Positions 6,514 to 11,435 of a stretch of DNA of 11,435 nucleotides are shown one piece after another. The stretch is taken from assembly GCA_050739575.1 (NCBI GenBank), contig JBOIBN010000065.1, positions 1 to 11,435 on the forward strand. The letters run 5' to 3'. Each line of letters begins with the position of its first letter. The stretch's first letter is position 1. This stretch comes from JBOIBN01 sp050739575 (GTDB lineage: Bacteria; Pseudomonadota; Gammaproteobacteria; JAKDMP01). The notes beneath the pieces are model-generated. The model saw nothing but the letters and a program-made list of their open reading frames with translations. It ran no database searches and had not been told where the DNA came from. Both the position numbers and the translations under genes were made by a program.

Positions 6514-8565
6514 ATGGACTATCTGGAGTGGAATGACCGCATCGGTGCGCACTTCTTCACGCCGGACAAGGCGGGGCAGCGCGTGTTTCTGTTCGTCACT
6601 GAGGATATGATCAAGACACTTGGCGTGCCGTCGCCAGATCCCGTGGGAGATTTCATCACTGCAGCCAAGACCGGGCCGCCGTGGGCGACCCGGCAGGGCT
6701 TGTGCATGCGTGCCATACAGGCCTTCACGAACTGGAGAAGCAGGGGGCGGGAGTATCCCCCTTATCTGACGTCCCTGGCACTCTTTGTGCTCGCTGCCGG
6801 TCAAGCTGGTGACTTTGCACCACATGCATATTACCCGCGACTGCGTACGTTACTTGGTGACCGACCTGACACCGGCCAAATACCATCGTTCCACAGAATG
6901 CAAATCCTCTGGAAAGATCTCGCAAACTGGACGCAGGATGACAAGGGTGGGCAGCTGGGCATCTTCGAGACGTACAGGTCTGGCAGCTGGGAGCATGTCG
7001 GGTTGCCTCAGGCCCAGATGCTTCTGACGGACGACGAGCTGCAGAACCTGCCTGGGATCTTTGCAACGGCAGGACTAGACCCAACCGCAACGCCGTCTGA
7101 CCAGGAATTGCTCGCTGACATCGCACGATACGGAACCGGCCGGCTCAGGCCAGTCACCGTCGATTTCGCTCGTCGGCCCCAAGGTATTCCCGTAGAACTC
7201 ATGCGGATCATAGTTGATGTGCTCTTGGACGAATTGCACGCCTGGGACGGAAAGCTTGCCGTGCAAGGTGAGGAGGGCGAGGAGAAAGAGCGGGTCCGCG
7301 TCGCAGGATCGTTGCTCATATGTTGCCAGGTTAACCGTGTCCTCAAAACGTGCCAGCTCTCACTCAGGTGCAAGTCTAAGCGCAACATTCCGGATGACGG
7401 CATGGTCTTGGTTGACGAAGGGCAGCATACGAGACTCCAGTGCGAGCCATCAGCGCAGGACTGGTCCACGCCGCTGGCCTTGGACGACGGGTCATCTTTT
7501 GACCCAGCTGTGCTTGATTGGTGCTCCAGAGCCTCCTACACTGACGAAACGGGCACGCAAACTTACAGTCTGAGAGGATCCCCCGTACGCATACTCGCCA
7601 AGGGCGTGGATCAGGGCCTTCCGGGCGAAGTCGAGGTGAACAGGCTTCCCGTCGGCGGCACCATGATGCTGCTTGTGCACGACACCTGCATGGACTTAAT
7701 CCGCAGGTGGGGGACAGGCTCCTGCACAGGCTATACCGAGATCGACATAAATCGCGGCTTGCCGGCAAATTGGCGACTTGTATCCATCCAATCTGTGAGA
7801 TCCGATCAGGATGTGCACGACCGGTTCCCAATGCTCGGGCTTCCGCTTTCGGATCGAATAAATTTGAACGGCGGCATACGCACTGGCCCTGGAATTACAT
7901 TCTTTAACTTTGCACGGCCAACGGTAAGTGTAGAAACTGCGCATGAGCAAATACGATTGCTGTGCGATGAAACACAATTGGAGGCTGTCAACACAGGCTA
8001 TTTCCGCCTTCCGGAGAACCTGCCAGTGGAAAGCATGTGCACGTTAACTGCATTTGCTGACGACATTGAGATTCAGAGGCGTTCATTAAAGTTGGCCGAC
8101 GCAGGGCCGTGGAAATTTGTAGAACCCTTGCGACAACTGGATCACTTCGGTGTGTGGCAAAATGGTGTCGGCAATGCAACCAGGAGCGTCGCGGGCGCAG
8201 TCGTTGTCAGTGCCGAACTGCTAAAATTCAACTACAACACCTTGCCAGAATGCTCTCTTTACCGGCGGGTGCTGTTCATAGGCAGGCTGCCTGGTCAGTT
8301 TGCAGACTGGCCGGATGAGCCATTCCCAGGTTGGATGCCGGTATGGGCAATACCGATGTTCCCACTCAAGCGGGGCAAAGCGATCTTTTGCGGGCCAGAC
8401 CTTGAGTCATGTATGCCGCTGCCGGACGACAAGACCGCTACGCCGAGGAACCGCAAACACTGGATAGAAGTGCTATGGCATATGCGCAAGCGAATAACGC
8501 CGCCGTCGAAGCACATTGAAAGGAGCCTCTGGGACAAATATGTGAGCGTTGCCAAAAATGTATAG
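6514..8565 (+). CDS. 683-aa protein of unknown family, first gene of candidate defence operon
   Basis: I do not recognise a named domain. The protein is soluble and has no signal peptide. It starts MDYLEWNDRIGAHFFTPDKA. Residues about 1-200 look helical and contain GPPW (54-57), a Tyr/Pro-rich segment with HAYYPRLRTLLGD (104-116), an HVGLPQAQMLLTDDEL stretch (161-176) and LPGIFATAGLDPTATPSDQELL (179-200). The middle and C-terminal parts look beta-rich, with scattered Cys (270, 271, 280, 286, 310) that do not form an obvious zinc motif, GLPLSDRINLNGGI (442-455), and a Trp/Pro-rich end (about 592-616). The ATG is the only start after the in-frame stop at 6496-6498; the Shine-Dalgarno is weak. 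Base composition is clearly lower in GC than glmS. By position, next to a DruE-like helicase and a 334-aa partner, it may correspond to a Druantia accessory protein of the DruF kind, but I cannot show that by motif. Confidence 0.85.
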   Translation: MDYLEWNDRIGAHFFTPDKAGQRVFLFVTEDMIKTLGVPSPDPVGDFITAAKTGPPWATRQGLCMRAIQAFTNWRSRGREYPPYLTSLALFVLAAGQAGDFAPHAYYPRLRTLLGDRPDTGQIPSFHRMQILWKDLANWTQDDKGGQLGIFETYRSGSWEHVGLPQAQMLLTDDELQNLPGIFATAGLDPTATPSDQELLADIARYGTGRLRPVTVDFARRPQGIPVELMRIIVDVLLDELHAWDGKLAVQGEEGEEKERVRVAGSLLICCQVNRVLKTCQLSLRCKSKRNIPDDGMVLVDEGQHTRLQCEPSAQDWSTPLALDDGSSFDPAVLDWCSRASYTDETGTQTYSLRGSPVRILAKGVDQGLPGEVEVNRLPVGGTMMLLVHDTCMDLIRRWGTGSCTGYTEIDINRGLPANWRLVSIQSVRSDQDVHDRFPMLGLPLSDRINLNGGIRTGPGITFFNFARPTVSVETAHEQIRLLCDETQLEAVNTGYFRLPENLPVESMCTLTAFADDIEIQRRSLKLADAGPWKFVEPLRQLDHFGVWQNGVGNATRSVAGAVVVSAELLKFNYNTLPECSLYRRVLFIGRLPGQFADWPDEPFPGWMPVWAIPMFPLKRGKAIFCGPDLESCMPLPDDKTATPRNRKHWIEVLWHMRKRITPPSKHIERSLWDKYVSVAKNV

Positions 8566-9562
8566 CATCGGTGACAAACTCCTATTCGTCCTAACGTCCA
8601 AGGGGGAAATGGCTTGGCCAGCATTTCGTAAAGCAGTTGAAACATTGGCTGTTGGTAATGCCACAGAGGAAGGTGGCGGTGCGCCGATAGCTCAGACCGG
8701 CAACACAAGGCTGGCGCGATACCAAGCACTGCTAAGTTTGGAGTCGCTGGCCCATTGTGATTCGGATCTATCCAGTGCGTCGGCACTGATCATCAGGGCG
8801 CCAGCATCGCTTGTGAGACTTCCGCTTGGTGGTTTGCCGCAAGTGGTGCTAGCTGGTGCTCGCAGCGAGAGAACGACTAACGATATCAATCAAGAAGCTC
8901 AGCATAACTCCGACTTAGAGATCTGTATCGAACCGCAAGATTACGATGCTTTCGCGCCGCTACGCATATGTGTGCGCGCGGCGTCGCTGCCTGTACTAGA
9001 GGAGTTCGCAGCTGCTATTGGCATTCCTCTTGTCGGCGGCCCACCGGCATGGACATTGATTAGCTGCACTGGGTCGATACAAGAGTACCGCGGTTCGCTG
9101 CGTTGGGAGAACGATGACGACTTAAACTGGGAACGCCGTGATTTCAACCCGAGCGAACTTCGATTCATGGCTCCGCAACCTGACGCGCGGCCAATGCTCA
9201 GATCGATGACAAATCCCGTCAACAACACTCGTATTCATTTCTACGCCTCGGGTACACGGCGCGCCATCGTTGATCGGGCATGGGGACGGTATTTAGTCAT
9301 GCAGGATTTGGATAAGCGTGTGCTGTTCTACGATCCACAACGCTGCAAGCTCGCTCTTCCGGCGACACTGCTGCCCCCAAAGCTAATCGAAAGGGCACTC
9401 GTGCTATGTTCTGGGCTCACGCCGCGCGTTGAGAAATTGACAGAGGACGCTCTCATCGGTGGTTCGCGGCTTCGCGTCTACGGTATGGTTCCGCTGCAGA
9501 TAGCAAGCCTGGCCGCAGAGAAGCTCGGCCAGCGTCTTGTTCCGTACCGATTTGTGAAATAA
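8558..9562 (+). CDS. 334-aa protein of unknown family, second gene of candidate defence operon
   Basis: I do not recognise the family. With ATG at 8558 it is 334 aa and overlaps the end of the previous gene by 8 bp, which indicates translational coupling; a TTG at 8549 would add three residues and is a possible alternative. The N-terminal 70 residues (KGEMAWPAFRKAVETL at 15-30, then ARYQALLSLESLAHC at 53-67) look helical and could be a winged-helix-like fold, but this is a guess. The C-terminal half has an apparent beta-rich core (IHFYASGTRRAIVDRAWGRY at 226-245) and the segment ERALVLCSGLTPR (278-290), followed by RVYGMVPLQIASLAAEKLGQ (306-325), which looks conserved in type. No signal peptide, membrane helix or catalytic motif is evident. 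It lies between the 683-aa gene and the helicase gene, 11 bases before the latter, so all three form one operon and probably one system; it might be a DruG-like subunit. Confidence 0.85.
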   Translation: MYSIGDKLLFVLTSKGEMAWPAFRKAVETLAVGNATEEGGGAPIAQTGNTRLARYQALLSLESLAHCDSDLSSASALIIRAPASLVRLPLGGLPQVVLAGARSERTTNDINQEAQHNSDLEICIEPQDYDAFAPLRICVRAASLPVLEEFAAAIGIPLVGGPPAWTLISCTGSIQEYRGSLRWENDDDLNWERRDFNPSELRFMAPQPDARPMLRSMTNPVNNTRIHFYASGTRRAIVDRAWGRYLVMQDLDKRVLFYDPQRCKLALPATLLPPKLIERALVLCSGLTPRVEKLTEDALIGGSRLRVYGMVPLQIASLAAEKLGQRLVPYRFVK

Positions 9563-9573
9563 GGGGGGGCCGA

Positions 9574-11435
9574 ATGCAGAACCCGTTAGGCAGCTTCGAA
9601 AGAGTTCGCGACAGCTTTATCCTATACGTGCGGACCGCGTTCGGCACACGTTTTGAATCGCTCGAACGCGAGCGCGAGAAACTGCTGAAGAACACGCGAT
9701 CGTTCTACCAAGAGCCATGGGTGGAACCTCTTCCGCGTTATCGCTCCTCAGGCAAGTCCATTCCTGACCTTGACGTGCGCGACTTGCCAAGCATGTCGGT
9801 AGAGGAAATCAGGACATTCAAGGAGCTTGTTTTATGCGGCCTTATTGACAGGCCTGACATCCGGCTTTATTCGCATCAACTCACGATGCTGCAGACTGCT
9901 TTACAAGGACGGAATGCCGTGGTGACATCGGGCACCGGCTCTGGTAAAACGGAGGCATTCCTGTTGCCGTTGTTCGCCTATTTGGCTAAAGAGTCTGGCC
10001 ACTGGCGAGCGCCAGGGCCTCAATCTCCGCATCAACATGACTGGTGGAGAGACGCCGGATGGCAGCAGTCCTGCAGGAGGCTTACGGGACGAACGGAACG
10101 CATCTTTCGTTCCTATAGGGTACCGCAGAGGGTGAACGAAACGCGGCCTGCTGCAGTCCGCGCCCTGATTCTCTACCCGATGAATGCGCTTGTGGAAGAC
10201 CAGTTGAGCCGGCTGCGCCGCTCGCTCGATTCTGCCGCTGCCGGAGACTGGTTCAAGAGCACAAGGTCAGGTAACCGCTTCTACATAGGCAGGTATAACG
10301 GAAATACGCCCGTCCCCGGTCACGAGATTAACCCGACTGGTGGTCCAAACCGCCACAAAATTGATGAGCTCTGCAATATACTTTCATCTGCTGAACAAGA
10401 TGCCATGGCGGCTGAGCAGCATGCGGCCGCCACGGGGAACAGCGATGTCACATGGTTCTTCCCACGGCTAAACGGTGCGGAAATGCGGTGCCGCTGGGAC
10501 ATGCAGGATGCGCCGCCGGATATCCTCATCACCAACTACAGCATGTTAAGCATCATGCTGATGCGCGATATCGACGCGCCTATATTCGAACACACACGGG
10601 AGTGGCTACAGCGTAACGATAGCGTCTTCCACCTTGTAATCGACGAGCTCCACCTTTACCGGGGTACCCAAGGCACGGAAGTTGCATACCTATTGCGGCT
10701 CCTGCTAATGCGGCTTGGGCTCACCCCGGACAGTCCGAAACTCAGGATTCTTGCATCCAGTGCATCACTGGATGGCGGGGACCCTGACTCGCTGAAATTC
10801 CTTTCCGATTTCTTCGGCGTGAACTGGGAAGCGGATCAAGTCATTTCAGGATCGTCGGAGGAATTGCCTGTATTGCAGATGGACCGCAAGCTCGATCCTG
10901 CCCTCTTCGCCGAGTTGAAACACGCCGCTGACGCTGGCGGAGAGACCAGGATAATTGCGGCACTGAACCAGATCGCATACTCGATTACATCGGAGCCAAA
11001 TGGGGATGACGGGAACAACTACATCCTAGCGATGGAGTCAGATGAAGCGGCCATCACGGCGAGAGTGCTTGAAAGCTGCGAAGTGGACGGACGCGTGCGC
11101 GCAGTCTCGATCCAGACCTTCGGCGAAGGCATGTTCGGGCCAGGCCATGATTCCACGATGTTGTGGAATGCCGTTGCTGGCTTCTTTGTCGCGAGATCAC
11201 GATGTGACGCCCCCGGTCGCCCATCTACACTACCTGCGATGCGCCTTCACTGGCTGTTCCGCAACATAGAAGGCACATGGGCTTGCGTGAAGCCGGATTT
11301 TGATTGCCATGGCGAAGATGCCGGCGGTGGAAGGACTGCCGGCAAGCTCTTTATCGGAACTGCCCCTATCACATGGCAGTACGAGGATGAAACATGCCGC
11401 GTCCTCGAGCTCCTGTATTGCGATCAGTGCGGCAC
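9574..11435 (+). CDS. Large DExH helicase, DruE/DUF1998-type, N-terminal 620 residues (3' end outside window)
   Basis: The frame is open from ATG at 9574 to the window edge with no stop. The start follows a run of seven G residues (9563-9569), a usable Shine-Dalgarno, 4 bases upstream. Visible superfamily 2 motifs: Q-like LYSHQ (98-102), Walker A TSGTGSGKTE (118-127), YPMNALVEDQL (201-211), GRYNGNTP (239-246), ITNYSML (319-325), DELH box (357-360) and SSASL (395-399, in place of SAT). HWLFRNIEGTWAC (559-571) with Cys571 and Cys578, then CDQCG (616-620), looks like the start of a zinc-binding region. From memory this arrangement, the long N-terminal extension with WVEPLPRYRS (50-59), and RGTQGTEVAYLLRLLL (363-378) fit the large DUF1998 helicases of anti-phage systems, notably DruE of Druantia; DISARM DrmA and DpdJ are more distant alternatives. 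The helicase C-terminal lobe and DUF1998 would lie beyond the window. Confidence 0.9.
   Translation, partial: MQNPLGSFERVRDSFILYVRTAFGTRFESLEREREKLLKNTRSFYQEPWVEPLPRYRSSGKSIPDLDVRDLPSMSVEEIRTFKELVLCGLIDRPDIRLYSHQLTMLQTALQGRNAVVTSGTGSGKTEAFLLPLFAYLAKESGHWRAPGPQSPHQHDWWRDAGWQQSCRRLTGRTERIFRSYRVPQRVNETRPAAVRALILYPMNALVEDQLSRLRRSLDSAAAGDWFKSTRSGNRFYIGRYNGNTPVPGHEINPTGGPNRHKIDELCNILSSAEQDAMAAEQHAAATGNSDVTWFFPRLNGAEMRCRWDMQDAPPDILITNYSMLSIMLMRDIDAPIFEHTREWLQRNDSVFHLVIDELHLYRGTQGTEVAYLLRLLLMRLGLTPDSPKLRILASSASLDGGDPDSLKFLSDFFGVNWEADQVISGSSEELPVLQMDRKLDPALFAELKHAADAGGETRIIAALNQIAYSITSEPNGDDGNNYILAMESDEAAITARVLESCEVDGRVRAVSIQTFGEGMFGPGHDSTMLWNAVAGFFVARSRCDAPGRPSTLPAMRLHWLFRNIEGTWACVKPDFDCHGEDAGGGRTAGKLFIGTAPITWQYEDETCRVLELLYCDQCG

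Overview
The window reads as the chromosome of a GC-rich proteobacterium, beta or gamma. The evidence is the order atpD-atpC ... glmU ... glmS, the enterobacterial-type sizes and motifs of GlmU (456 aa) and GlmS (611 aa), and a periplasmic DUF748/AsmA-like protein, which implies a Gram-negative envelope. A dispersed-repeat-like hairpin before glmS recalls intergenic repeats of Xanthomonadaceae and some Betaproteobacteria, but that is memory, not a search, so I do not name a genus.

Layout. 1-655: the 3' end of atpD and complete atpC, overlapping by one base, form the end of the ATP synthase operon. 656-901: an intergenic stretch with a GC-rich palindrome and then a 161-bp element of five consecutive hairpins bounded by near-identical inverted ends; it looks like a MITE or palindromic unit. 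902-2749: two divergently transcribed envelope genes, a small multi-pass membrane protein (minus) and a DUF748 protein (plus), which separate atpC from glmU. 2830-6409: glmU and glmS, the two ends of UDP-N-acetylglucosamine synthesis, split by a 373-bp repeat-rich spacer. 6410-6513: a short spacer after glmS, whose 3' end keeps the conserved attTn7-type sequence.

6514 to the right edge: a co-directional, tightly packed, three-gene operon of lower GC and different codon use. It encodes a 683-aa protein of unrecognised family, a 334-aa protein of unrecognised family overlapping it by 8 bp, and the N-terminal 620 residues of a large DExH helicase with Walker A, a DELH box and the start of Cys-pair zinc motifs. 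The helicase resembles the DUF1998-type helicases of anti-phage systems, most closely in my memory DruE of Druantia. The region is best read as an acquired defence module placed at the glmS hotspot. The two helicase partners are the most promising undescribed material here. The helicase gene is cut by the window end, so the full module composition cannot be seen.
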